From CAZAYP01 sp964489425 [NCBI: uncultured Verrucomicrobiota bacterium] (GTDB taxonomy: Bacteria; Verrucomicrobiota; Kiritimatiellia; RZYC01), in NCBI GenBank assembly GCA_964489425.1, contig CAZAYP010000054.1, positions 1 to 38,076 of the forward strand: a DNA stretch of 38,076 nt. The letters run 5' to 3'. Positions within the stretch are counted from its first letter, which is position 1. Each line of letters begins with the position of its first letter. The translations under genes and the position numbers were made by a program. Below the pieces are notes generated by a model. That model ran no database searches. It had not been told where the DNA came from and saw only the letters and a list, made by a program, of their open reading frames with translations. Shown here piece by piece: positions 1 through 8,545 of the stretch.

Positions 1-758
1 AGTAAAAATACAGCCTTTACGGCAGTGCTAGCCTCCAGTAGCGAAAGTCGGGTTAGGCCGGCCCCGAAATCCACGGTGGTGTCCTTGCCGGCATGGGATT
101 TGTTGGCGGTGACTGCGGCAAACGGCTTCTGCCCGGGCCACCTAAACCGCAGGACTATCGTAAGGGCCAGAGCTACCGCGTTAGTGGCGTCGGCGCGGCT
201 TTTGTAGGGCATGGCCTCGATGAACTTGCGGATGAGAACGGGTTCCGATTTTGGCTGGACGGCTGTTCCGCTGTAAAATACCCGGTCGCCAACAGCACCG
301 GGATTGTAGCCGGGCTGGGTCAATGACCATGCTGCGGTATACGTGGGCACGGTCGTGACGTAATCCACGCCGGGGAGTTCCGACTGCAGGATGGCGCTCT
401 TCAACAAAACCTTCAGATCAGCCGGCGGGATGGCGTTGCCGATCAGCTTGCCGCTTTTCGTGACTCCGATGGTCATGTTTTCCCGAATGACGGCCTCCAG
501 GGCAGTGGTGTCGTCGATCCACCGCGGTTCGGTTCCCACCTGCAACACGACAAGGCGCCCTTCCGGAGCTGAATAAACTGGCGCACGCTTGGCGAACATC
601 GCGCAGAAGCGCCGCGTTTGCGGGCCAGGCGGCTGATCCTTGGCCCACATGAAGTCATACGCGCTGTTCGCATCCTGCTCGGTGTCGACGTCTGGTGAAG
701 CCGTACAAGCCGTCTTGGCCGGCAATTCTTTTTTCCTGCAACCAATTCTCTTCTTCAT
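1..758 (-). CDS. Helicase-like ATPase of phage/ICE primase-helicase type, C-terminus cut by window edge
   Basis: An uninterrupted minus-strand reading frame of 252 codons starts at the ATG at 758-756 and runs off the left edge without a stop, so the product is partial. A GAAAGG sequence lies about 7 bases upstream of the ATG. Near the visible end is a Walker A-like loop, TANKSHAGKDTT (about residues 222-233), with Asp where Ser/Thr is usual. Ahead of it is a region with 'LPGVDYVTTVP' and 'PGYNPG' (about residues 127-150), a spacing I associate with the helicase half of phage and integrative-element primase-helicases. The likely role is replication of the mobile element. The primase at the right end of the window belongs to the same general class but is on the other strand and probably in another element. 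Family assignment is inference from motif layout. Confidence 0.6.
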   Translation of the reverse strand, partial: MKKRIGCRKKELPAKTACTASPDVDTEQDANSAYDFMWAKDQPPGPQTRRFCAMFAKRAPVYSAPEGRLVVLQVGTEPRWIDDTTALEAVIRENMTIGVTKSGKLIGNAIPPADLKVLLKSAILQSELPGVDYVTTVPTYTAAWSLTQPGYNPGAVGDRVFYSGTAVQPKSEPVLIRKFIEAMPYKSRADATNAVALALTIVLRFRWPGQKPFAAVTANKSHAGKDTTVDFGAGLTRLSLLEASTAVKAVFL

Positions 759-999
759 CTTCAAACCTTTCCTATCATCGGCCAGCGCCGGGGACACCCG
801 CCCCCGTAAAACCCTGGCCAGCTACTGACAGGCTAAATCGGTGGATTCGTGCAATTGGCGGCATGCGCCATTAGGCGGAAGATATGCAGAAATCAGGAAG
901 AAGCTGCAGAAGCGACGCGGAACTTAGAGAGAAAAAATACCCGAGAAAAAAAATTGACGCCCCCTTGGCAAACGAGCTAGACCCCGCCGGCACTGAGGG

Positions 1000-2097
1000 T
1001 CAGCGCGTTTTCTTGAATTTGTCGAGTTCGGCGCGGGGTATACGGATTCGGCGCGGGCTGAGCACGATGACCTTGATCAGGCCATCTCGATTCCACTGCT
1101 GGACCGTGCGCGGGGTTACCCCAACGTAGTCGGCTGCGGCCTTATAGCCGATGAAGTCGTCTGGTGCAGGCGTGGAATCGACTGCTGCCGCTGCTACGGG
1201 CGGCGGCGCCGTGGACATTAGCAGGCGCACCAACGCCGGCAGATCCTTGGGTTGGTTGCCAATGATCATCCCGCCTGGTGCATCGCGATACTCGAAAACA
1301 ATGCCAAGGGCGCGCTCATCCCGGTTTTGGGGGCCACGCCGCACGCTGACGTTGGTCGTGAGGGTCCATGGAGTTTCCGGTTCCAGCGCACGCATTGCGG
1401 CCGGCTGAAGCGAACTCCATGCGCAACCGCCATCATCAAAGGCACCCTGAGCGTCTATCAATGCCATCATCTTGTCCTGGCGCTGGGCTTGAGTCCGCTG
1501 GAGGAATCGATCAAGGCGCAGCTTTTCAAATTCGACCTGCGCTGCCAGAGAATTAAATTGCCGCCCCTCAGATTTGCGCCGATCCTTCGCAGGAGCCGAC
1601 GGGAGAGGCCTACCGTTAACCAGGTGGGACGACACCGGAACGGCCTGCACGCCGAGATCTATGCCCCACATTGTTTCTGGTTTACCATCCAGGCACATTT
1701 GGGTGATTGCCAGCAAGGTGGACTGCAAGTTTGTCCCAGGCGTATATGGCGCCAATTTCCCGCCTCTTACTGGTTCTAGCACCAGGCGGTCGGTGATCCA
1801 GGCATTGGCCTTACGGATTTGGTCGGGGGGCATGTTCTGGGGCACGATGGAGATTATATTCAGCCCCAGCGTCGTCGCCTTGAGCATGCGCCACAGGGGA
1901 GAGACGACCTCTGGATATTTATCATCAGCAGGGTCTGGCCACGAATTGACGTCGCGGTCGGGCCAGAATATTACCCAGTCAAAGTCGACGTATTGGCCGC
2001 TCCTTGGGCCACGCCGGATGGCCGCCGGGCTGCATGGTAATCGAACCACATCGGCCGGCAGTTCCACCGACTTCGCGCCAATGACGAGCATGTCCAT
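1000..2097 (-). CDS. Orphan protein with C-terminal excisionase-like helix-turn-helix
   Basis: The last ~55 residues (about 310-365) form a typical excisionase/MerR-like winged helix: 'GYKAAADYVGVTPRTVQQW' followed by 'RRIRIPRAELDKF'. This is a DNA-binding domain of the HTH_17 kind. The ~300 residues before it match no family I recognise; they contain 'VDFDWVIFWPDRDVNSWPDP' and a basic stretch near 'PAKDRRKSEGRQF'. The frame stays open upstream to a GTG at 2193. I prefer the ATG at 2097, because the upstream extension translates an SSRSSR stretch made by a tandem 9-bp repeat that looks regulatory. No convincing ribosome site decides the start. It could be a regulator or a DNA-targeting component of the element; function is unknown. 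Confidence 0.6.
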   Translation of the reverse strand: MDMLVIGAKSVELPADVVRLPCSPAAIRRGPRSGQYVDFDWVIFWPDRDVNSWPDPADDKYPEVVSPLWRMLKATTLGLNIISIVPQNMPPDQIRKANAWITDRLVLEPVRGGKLAPYTPGTNLQSTLLAITQMCLDGKPETMWGIDLGVQAVPVSSHLVNGRPLPSAPAKDRRKSEGRQFNSLAAQVEFEKLRLDRFLQRTQAQRQDKMMALIDAQGAFDDGGCAWSSLQPAAMRALEPETPWTLTTNVSVRRGPQNRDERALGIVFEYRDAPGGMIIGNQPKDLPALVRLLMSTAPPPVAAAAVDSTPAPDDFIGYKAAADYVGVTPRTVQQWNRDGLIKVIVLSPRRIRIPRAELDKFKKTR

Positions 2098-2156
2098 CGG
2101 GCCAACGCTACTAAAAACAAGGATGCCTGGCAATAACAGCCGACCAAGCTGTTGAC

Positions 2157-2174
2157 GGCTTGATCGGCTTGATC
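2157..2174. repeat. Tandem 9-bp repeat, possible operator
   Basis: GGCTTGATC occurs twice head to tail just upstream of the preferred start of the HTH protein. A TATAAA-like sequence follows at 2178-2183 on the plus strand. The position fits an operator or promoter element, but nothing in the sequence proves binding. Confidence 0.35.
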
Positions 2175-2193
2175 GTGTATAAATCATCCACAC

Positions 2194-2747
2194 GGGGCAT
2201 CATGGGCTACGCCGCCGGCATGGCCCGGCTTTGCTATTGCGCGGCGCACACCCTGGACTTGGTTCCGAACCGTGGCGAAATCCGGGGCGCGCACCTCGAC
2301 GATCCGGCAGCCTGTCCGGCGTAGTCGGCTGGCAGTCATGGGGCCACCGGCCGGTTCATTTATGCCCTAATCCCGAGTCCAGATGCCAAAATCCTTCATC
2401 CTGTACCCCAAATTAGTTCCGATGTACCGATTTTCGGTCATCAAACGCCCATTTTATCGTCAAAAACACGCGGTTTATCCAAGGCTATCGCGTCACGAAT
2501 ATCGCCAGCCGTCAACGATTATCACCTGCAAATCAATAGATTGCGATGGCTGGCGTATGCTGGTGGCCGGGCAGAGGGTGCCTGGCTGGTGGCCGGTGTG
2601 TGTATACGGGGCGCACGGCCAGTGGCTGGTGGCTGGATGGCAAGGCCGCGCACCGCCTGCCATCAGCTTCCGCTGGCAGCCACGATCCGCCCATGGTAAT
2701 GCAGGCCGCCATCCGGGTCATGGCTCTTTAGGGCGCGCCAATTCACG
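2194..2747. other. Gene-free 550-bp stretch with repeats
   Basis: No frame here has a plausible start with a ribosome site or a recognisable protein. The stretch holds one copy of a diverged 55-bp repeat (2384-2438). It also holds a GC-rich segment at about 2545-2645 with several copies of CTGGTGGC-like words in both orientations, and a hairpin near 2656-2682 (CTGCCATCAGC / GCTGGCAG). It separates the 3' end of hsdR from the upstream region of the HTH protein gene. Confidence 0.5.
2384..2438 (+). repeat. Diverged 55-bp direct repeat, copy A
   Basis: This segment aligns without gaps to 22605-22659 with about 38 of 55 bases identical. The best-conserved part is the right end, TGTACCGATTTTCGGT, which differs by one base from copy B. 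The right end is a dyad, ACCG-N4-CGGT. Both copies lie in gene-free DNA. Confidence 0.45.
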
Positions 2748-5726
2748 CTATGCGCAGGTCAGCTGGTACACCATGTCCGTCACGAACCGCTTGAAAGAAT
2801 CGTTTTCGACGAACTGTTTGTAGACCTGGGTGTCGTCCTGCAGCAGCGTGAGCATGACCTTGGCCAGGGCCTTATCGTGCTCGATTTTGGCGGCATTGGG
2901 CGTGTTCTTGCGGGCATTCTGGTACGCCGGGTCAGCAGCAACCTTGGGCGCGATGTCGTCCTTGATGCGGCGGGATACCCGGTCGGCGTCGGTAAACAGC
3001 GTGGAAAACTGCTCGTTAAATGCCTGGAGAATGTTGCTCAGGCGGTCAATGTCAGGCTCGGGCTTGTGGCCGCCATCGCCCACTGGTGTTGGAGGTATTT
3101 CGGCATTTTCATCCGCCAGCGCAATCCGCATGGCATCTTTTTTCTCAACCCTGTAGCTATCCATGTCGATGGCTTCCAGGATGCCTCGGGACAGGTCCTC
3201 CTCCTTGGGCGCCGGCAGCTTGGGGATCAGCAGGTTCAGCATGATGGAAAGCCGCTCCCATTGGGCATTGTTGTAAGCCAGGATAGACGCCAGGAAATCG
3301 TAGGTGCGCACGAACGCCTTGGCCTTGCCCTTGAACTCCACCTGGCCATCTTCATCCAGTCGCAGGTAGGCGGCCACGCAGGTATCCAGGATCGGATCAA
3401 GCCGGTCACGGTCAGCGCCACCAAGGAACAGGACCACGATCTCCTCCACCTGCCCTGGCGAGTAGATCTGGGCGTTATCCAGGATGGCCTTGAGGTCGTG
3501 CAGCTTATTGGGGTCCGTCTCCTCGCTCAGGATCGTCGTGCGGTAATAATCGGCAAAGGCTTCCTTGATGGTGTCGATGTTGTTCTGGAAATCGAGGACA
3601 AAGCAGTCGTGTTTTTCCGGGTGGGCGCGGTTGAGGCGCGACAGGGTTTGCACGGCCTTGATGCCGGCCAGGGGCTTGTCCACGTACATGGTGTGCAGCA
3701 GAGGTTCATCGTACCCGGTCTGGAACTTGTCGGCGCAGATCAGAAACCGGTACGGATATTCCTGGATTTTATCCGCAATACTGCTGCCAGGAAACCCGTT
3801 TAATGCCGCCTCCGTGACCTTGGCCCCATGGTATTCGTGGTCGCCGGAGAATGCCACAATGGCCTGGTACGGGCTCCGGCGCTCTGCGAGGTAGTCCTTG
3901 AACGCATGAAAATACTGGATGGCGCGTTCAATGCCGTTGCAGATGACCATGGCCCGCGCCTTGCCGCCGATTTTGTTCAGCGCCAGCACCTGCTCATGGA
4001 AGTTATCCACCATGATCTCGGCCTTGAGGCGGATGGCGTGGTCATGGCTTTCAACGTATTTGCGCAGTTTTTTCCGCGCCCTCTTGGTCTCGAACTCCGG
4101 ATCGCCCTCGATGCTCTTGACCAGTTTGCAGTAGCTGTCCACCGGGGTATAGCACTTCAGCACGTCGAGGATGAACCCCTCCTGGATCGCCTGCTTCATC
4201 GTGTACGTATGGAACGGCCGGTGCTTGATTTTGCCCTCGCCGTCCGGGGGTAGCGGCTGGCCGAACATTTCCAGGGTCTTGTGCTTGGGCGTGGCGGTGA
4301 AGGCGAAGTAGCTGGCATTGGTCAGCATCTTGCGAGCCTTCATCCGCTTTTCCAGGGCGTCGTTCACGGTGTCTTCAGGATCGGCCAGGGCGGCGTGCAT
4401 GGCGCCGGCGATTTTGCCACCCTGGCTGCTGTGCGCCTCGTCGATCACGATGGCGAACCGGCGCGCCCCCTCCTTCTCGATCTCATCCAGGATAAACGGG
4501 AACTTCTGCACCGTGCTGACGATGATCTTTTTGCCTTCCTGGATGAACTTGCGCAGGTCACCAGAGTGCTCGGCATGGCCCACGGTGGCGCTGACCTGCA
4601 TGAACTGCTTGATGGTGCGCTGGATTTGGTCATCAAGGATACGCCGGTCGGTGACCACGATGACGGAATCGAAAATGTCCCGGTCGTGTTGGCGCAAGCT
4701 GATAAGCTGGTGGGCCAGCCAGGCGATGGAATTAGATTTGCCGCTGCCCGCCGAATGCTCGACCAGGTAGCGGTTGCCGCAGCCGTTGGCCCGCACGTCG
4801 GCCAGTAGCTTGCGCACCAGGTCTAGCTGGTGGTAGCGTGGGAACACCTGGCGGCGTTTCTTCCGGCCATTCCTAGGGTCCTTTTCCTCGACGAACTGCG
4901 CGTAGTTTTCGAGGATATTAGTCAGGCTGGCGGGCAGCAGGACTTCTTTCCACAGGTAGTCGGTCTTGATGCCGCCGGGATTGGGTGGGTTGCCGGCGCC
5001 ATCATCCCAGCCTTTATTGAACGGCAGGAACCAGGACGATTTGCCCCGCAGTTCTGTACACATCCGCACCTCGGCATCGTCCACGGCAAAATGGACCACA
5101 CAGCGGCCGGCCTCGAACAGCCTTTCACGGGGATCACGGTCGCGCCGATATTGCGCGATGGCGTCGTCCACGGTCTGCTTGGTCAGGCTGTTCTTTAGCT
5201 CGAACGTGGCGATGGGCAGGCCGTTGATGAACAGGCATAGGTCCAGTGCCCGGTGCGCCTCGTCCATGCTGTACTGGAGCTGCCGGGCCACGCTGAACCG
5301 GTTATGCGCGTACAACGCCGCTGCCTTGGCATTACCTGGCGACGGGGTGCCGTAGAACAGCTCGAACCGCACCGGGCCATGCTCCACACCCTTGCGCAGC
5401 ACGTCGATCACGCCGCGCTTGCCGATCTCGGAGGAGATACGGGCCAGGAACTTCTGGCGGGGTATATCGTTCTTGCTCTTGTAGTCGGCGATACCGAGCT
5501 TCCTGAAGGCGTCCGGCTGGGTGATCAATAGGAATTGGAATAGCTGTGGCACATCCAGCGCATAGGCACGGTCGTAATCCTGGGGCCTACCCGCCAGCCA
5601 GCCGTTACCCTCCGGCAGGGCTGCTTCCGCCACCATGCCATCGGCCGCAGGCTCCAACCCCGTCACGCCGGTCAGGTGCCGGCAGATCAGCGTCTCAAGG
5701 CCCTTCTCGCTGGTGTCCGTGGTCAT
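2748..5726 (-). CDS. hsdR: Type I restriction enzyme R subunit (HsdR)
   Basis: This is the motor and nuclease subunit that translocates DNA with ATP and cuts it when the HsdM/HsdS complex meets unmethylated sites. The N-terminal nuclease has Asp162 and the ELK signature at 176-178. The SF2 helicase follows: SAGSGKS (Walker A, about 325-331), DEAH (429-432), TATP (477-480) and a C-terminal helicase box with 'QTLSRLNRA'. At 992 residues it has the usual family length. I place the start at the ATG at 5726, with AAGG 8 bases upstream; an ATG at 5732 is the alternative. It is the last gene of the operon and, unlike the tightly overlapping upstream genes, is separated from its neighbour by about 150 bases. 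Residues MTTDT at its start recur at 7600, see the insertion finding. Confidence 0.95.
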   Translation of the reverse strand: MTTDTSEKGLETLICRHLTGVTGLEPAADGMVAEAALPEGNGWLAGRPQDYDRAYALDVPQLFQFLLITQPDAFRKLGIADYKSKNDIPRQKFLARISSEIGKRGVIDVLRKGVEHGPVRFELFYGTPSPGNAKAAALYAHNRFSVARQLQYSMDEAHRALDLCLFINGLPIATFELKNSLTKQTVDDAIAQYRRDRDPRERLFEAGRCVVHFAVDDAEVRMCTELRGKSSWFLPFNKGWDDGAGNPPNPGGIKTDYLWKEVLLPASLTNILENYAQFVEEKDPRNGRKKRRQVFPRYHQLDLVRKLLADVRANGCGNRYLVEHSAGSGKSNSIAWLAHQLISLRQHDRDIFDSVIVVTDRRILDDQIQRTIKQFMQVSATVGHAEHSGDLRKFIQEGKKIIVSTVQKFPFILDEIEKEGARRFAIVIDEAHSSQGGKIAGAMHAALADPEDTVNDALEKRMKARKMLTNASYFAFTATPKHKTLEMFGQPLPPDGEGKIKHRPFHTYTMKQAIQEGFILDVLKCYTPVDSYCKLVKSIEGDPEFETKRARKKLRKYVESHDHAIRLKAEIMVDNFHEQVLALNKIGGKARAMVICNGIERAIQYFHAFKDYLAERRSPYQAIVAFSGDHEYHGAKVTEAALNGFPGSSIADKIQEYPYRFLICADKFQTGYDEPLLHTMYVDKPLAGIKAVQTLSRLNRAHPEKHDCFVLDFQNNIDTIKEAFADYYRTTILSEETDPNKLHDLKAILDNAQIYSPGQVEEIVVLFLGGADRDRLDPILDTCVAAYLRLDEDGQVEFKGKAKAFVRTYDFLASILAYNNAQWERLSIMLNLLIPKLPAPKEEDLSRGILEAIDMDSYRVEKKDAMRIALADENAEIPPTPVGDGGHKPEPDIDRLSNILQAFNEQFSTLFTDADRVSRRIKDDIAPKVAADPAYQNARKNTPNAAKIEHDKALAKVMLTLLQDDTQVYKQFVENDSFKRFVTDMVYQLTCA

Positions 5727-5728
5727 GG
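5712..5728 (-). repeat. 17-bp direct repeat, copy at hsdR start
   Basis: GGTGTCCGTGGTCATGG is identical to 7587-7603. On the minus strand both copies read CC-ATG-ACC-ACG-GAC-ACC, which encodes the hsdR start MTTDT. The two copies bracket the AlbA_2 gene. Confidence 0.85.
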
Positions 5729-5879
5729 GCATGGACCTTGTAACGCCCCAAAGTGACCGGCGCGTTTCATGGGCTTTGTTGGTTTGTTGGTTAGGCCAAA
5801 AAATATGCCGGGACCAAACCAAGGCACAGCATGCGGATTGGCAGGATGTTGCGCAAACAGCCGGCGCCATGGCCTTGGT

Positions 5880-7571
5880 TTATTCACGGATTTCCTTTGC
5901 TAATTTCTTGGGTTCTGAAACATGCCAGGCCGGATGCCCGCGGCTGCCCCGGTTTTCAATCCTTCCTTGGCGGGCTAGTTCTGCCATTAAATTATGTATT
6001 TTGGATTTTTTCTGCGTTTCGCTCAGGACCTCTGGGAGTTTATCCAGCAAGAGCCTGTCGATTTCCGAACGTGGAATAGGCTGGTGTTCTCGGATCAAGG
6101 CCTCGATGGAAACCAAATAGTATTGCTTGTTGAACCCACGCTCACGAATGTGCCGCGCCTTTTGCCCAACGAGCTTGGCCACCTTCGACGCGATGATCAG
6201 GTTGGGATAACGTCCTTCTACCAGGCCGGCGCGCTTGAGCAATTTATGGGCATCGTGCGTGATCCCTTGGCGTTTTTGGACTCGATCTAAAAAAACCACC
6301 TGCCAGAGTTCAAGGTCGGAACGCTCCATCAATAACCGGCTGTAGTGTTCGTCCAGAATGTTGCCCGGAATCGACACCATAACGCGCTCCACCTCGGTCA
6401 GGTCATAGTCGGGCATTGGGAAGAAGCGCTGCCGTTGTTTCTGGAACATCCGCTTGATGCCGCCGCCCTGGGTGTCGATCATGTTCAGGTTGACCATGGC
6501 CTCGGCAAGGAAGGGATTGCGGTAGATTTCGAGGGGTGCATCCTGCTGGATGACCATGTCGACGCTGCCGGGCAGGAAGCCACCCTGATTGGTGATGAGA
6601 ATGGCGTTCGGGGTTTCAACCACGTTCACCCTGCCATGCAGGCCGTAGTCCTGGTGCGCGATGGCATTGTGCAGCGCTTCGCGGATAACCCAAGGATCGT
6701 ATTGGGTGATTTCCTGCGGGAAAAGCGTGCCACTGGGCATGGCGCGTACGTTCAAATTGCGGATGCGTTTTAATATCTGGTCCACCTGCAACAAGAGTGG
6801 CGGGCCAAAATGCTCATAATCCAGCTCTTGGTTGACGGCATCCTTGATGATCCAGGAAATTCGCGCCACGGCCGGCGAAAGCAGGGTGGTGGACTCCGGC
6901 TTGCCCAGCAGCAAAAGCGCCGCGTTGGTGACCGCACCCCGGATGGTCAGCTTGGCCTTGTTCAGGAAGGTGGCGTCATCCCAACCGGCGATTTCATCCA
7001 CCTGTCTCGGATGCTTGATGCGGTACTGTTCTCGGGCCATGTTCAGCGCGTTGGGATCGAGATCCTCCAGCGAGGCTCCTTCGCGGATCTGCCCCGTCCA
7101 GTCCGTTCGGCGCGCCCAGATGGCCCGTTCCTTTTCCGGGTACTTGTGCAGTTCGGTCTTGCTGGCGCCGACGCGCACATAGGCCGTGCCGTAGAAGCAG
7201 ACCGGCCGGTCCCACGCGGGTCCCACAGCAAACAGCACGACCCTGCCCTTGGGATCATCCAAGATGTGGACCTCAAAGCCAACGTTGGGCTGGAGCCCGG
7301 CGGCCAGCCACGGCAGCAAATCCTGGTTGCCTTTGCCCTTGGTCGCATAGGGATCGAAGGTCGTGCCCACAACCTTATGCGTCCGGTCCTGGACGCCCAA
7401 TACCAGATAGCCGCGTGGTTTACCCGCTAAACACGCCGAGTTGGACAACGCCGAAAGATACTCGCCCAGGAACTGGGGCTCGCAATGGCCGCCTTTGAAT
7501 TCCAGCCATTCCGTTTCGTGTGGCTCCTGGCAAAGCCGTTCCAATAGCGTCTTGAGTTCCTGGGCGTTCAT
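5880..7571 (-). CDS. AlbA_2/Schlafen-like domain protein with HATPase_c_4 region and winged-helix C-terminus
   Basis: The N-terminus (about residues 10-150) matches the Schlafen AlbA_2 fold: 'ETEWLEFKGG' at 20-28, 'GYLVLGV' at 54-60 and 'VRVGASKTELH' near 132-142. A divergent GHKL-type ATP-binding segment follows, with 'REALHNAIAHQDY' at 297-309. The C-terminal ~120 residues look like winged-helix modules. Proteins of this build are annotated as ATP-binding or RNA-binding proteins and often sit within type I restriction loci; whether they regulate or take part in nucleic-acid binding is not settled. The start ATG at 7571 has GAGG about 8 bases upstream. The gene sits between the PLD gene and hsdR and is bracketed by a 17-bp duplication of the hsdR start, which suggests it was inserted later. 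Confidence 0.85.
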   Translation of the reverse strand: MNAQELKTLLERLCQEPHETEWLEFKGGHCEPQFLGEYLSALSNSACLAGKPRGYLVLGVQDRTHKVVGTTFDPYATKGKGNQDLLPWLAAGLQPNVGFEVHILDDPKGRVVLFAVGPAWDRPVCFYGTAYVRVGASKTELHKYPEKERAIWARRTDWTGQIREGASLEDLDPNALNMAREQYRIKHPRQVDEIAGWDDATFLNKAKLTIRGAVTNAALLLLGKPESTTLLSPAVARISWIIKDAVNQELDYEHFGPPLLLQVDQILKRIRNLNVRAMPSGTLFPQEITQYDPWVIREALHNAIAHQDYGLHGRVNVVETPNAILITNQGGFLPGSVDMVIQQDAPLEIYRNPFLAEAMVNLNMIDTQGGGIKRMFQKQRQRFFPMPDYDLTEVERVMVSIPGNILDEHYSRLLMERSDLELWQVVFLDRVQKRQGITHDAHKLLKRAGLVEGRYPNLIIASKVAKLVGQKARHIRERGFNKQYYLVSIEALIREHQPIPRSEIDRLLLDKLPEVLSETQKKSKIHNLMAELARQGRIENRGSRGHPAWHVSEPKKLAKEIRE

Positions 7572-7586
7572 GTAGGGGCCTCGTTA

Positions 7587-7603
7587 GGTGTCCGTGGTCA
7601 TGG
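7587..7603 (-). repeat. 17-bp direct repeat, copy at PLD gene stop
   Basis: This copy overlaps the stop of the PLD gene as ATGA: the TGA at 7600-7598 lies within an ATG that opens a five-codon frame, MTTDT-stop. It therefore looks like a relic hsdR start that used to overlap the PLD stop. The other copy is at 5712-5728. Confidence 0.8.
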
Positions 7604-8545
7604 TTTGGCTGCCCAGATGTTTAGCAAGGCTTGCGCGAAGCGCGCATCACGCACTATGCCGTCGCGCCGCAGACGAGCAAGGGCACCACGCCCCAGCCGT
7701 TTTGCCAGCGCCTTGATTGGTCGCCGCCGCCGGGCAGGAAGTTCTAAATAGACGAAATTCACGTGCCTGTTCGGGTCGCGCCGGGGCCGGATATGCAGCA
7801 CGTTGGCAGGCGCCGATACCAGGACCTTGCCGCCACCTTCATCCGTTACCTGGATGACAACATCACCCCGCTGGTACCGGCACATGCCGGTCATGCGGAA
7901 ACTATCGAGCTCGAAGCTGCGCGGGTGCCGGCGACGCTTACGTGCCACGACCATGCCCACGTCGTGATACGACTGGTCGCGTTCGCTCCATTCCTCCGGT
8001 TCCAATTGGGCCAGCAGCAGCCGGGGCAATGTCGGCCGCCTGGCGCTGTTTACAGGCTTATGCGAATCACGCTTGCCGCCAGGCACCAGCGGCGGCCGAT
8101 AGATCTTGGCCAGGCGCTTGAGGACCGTGGGCGTGAGTTCATGCAGGCAATGATCCCGCACGAACTGCCGGGCCGCACTAACGGCTGACGATTCGGTCGT
8201 ATGGACAATGGCTTCAACAAGCTGAGCGGCGGAGCGGCCGGATACGTTGGCCGACCCGATATATGCTGCCCGGCCGACCACGAATACTTTGGCATGCAGG
8301 TTGGGCACGCTGAAAATCGCCACGCCACGCTTCTGCAACATGCGCAATTCAGCAGGGCAGGTCTGGCCGGACGTCACAGCACGTTCGCTGGCATCGACCA
8401 CGAGGCGACTGCCCTTGCGCAGGGGCAGCAGGCGGCTGGCGCCCTGGCCAAAATATGCAACCGCCACATAGCACGCCTGTCGGCTTGCGCGTACGGCGGC
8501 AGTCAGCTGCGGCCAGATATCCTGGCTGATGAACCTCGTGCTCAT
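7598..8545 (-). CDS. Phospholipase D-like nuclease family protein
   Basis: The first ~110 residues form a single PLD-type catalytic half: 'NLHAKVFVVGRAAYIGSANV' at 82-101 supplies His84, Lys86 and the Gly-Ser-x-Asn loop. The Asp of the HxKxxxxD motif is replaced by Gly91, as seen in some members of this group. Single-motif members usually act as dimers on nucleic acid. The remaining 200 residues contain a basic C-terminal region ('LPARRRRPIKALAKRLG') that could contact DNA. The start overlaps the hsdS stop as ATGA, so the two are translationally coupled. Its place inside the type I operon argues for an accessory restriction function. The substrate is unknown. Confidence 0.8.
   Translation of the reverse strand: MSTRFISQDIWPQLTAAVRASRQACYVAVAYFGQGASRLLPLRKGSRLVVDASERAVTSGQTCPAELRMLQKRGVAIFSVPNLHAKVFVVGRAAYIGSANVSGRSAAQLVEAIVHTTESSAVSAARQFVRDHCLHELTPTVLKRLAKIYRPPLVPGGKRDSHKPVNSARRPTLPRLLLAQLEPEEWSERDQSYHDVGMVVARKRRRHPRSFELDSFRMTGMCRYQRGDVVIQVTDEGGGKVLVSAPANVLHIRPRRDPNRHVNFVYLELPARRRRPIKALAKRLGRGALARLRRDGIVRDARFAQALLNIWAAKP

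Noticed and set aside
2545-2645. CTGGTGGC-rich segment considered as a CRISPR-like or tandem repeat array
   Set aside because: Units are short, irregular and lack uniform spacers.
2383-2823. Plus-strand 146-codon frame over the hsdR end
   Set aside because: No ribosome site, low-complexity Trp/Gly-rich product from GC-rich repeats, and it runs into hsdR.
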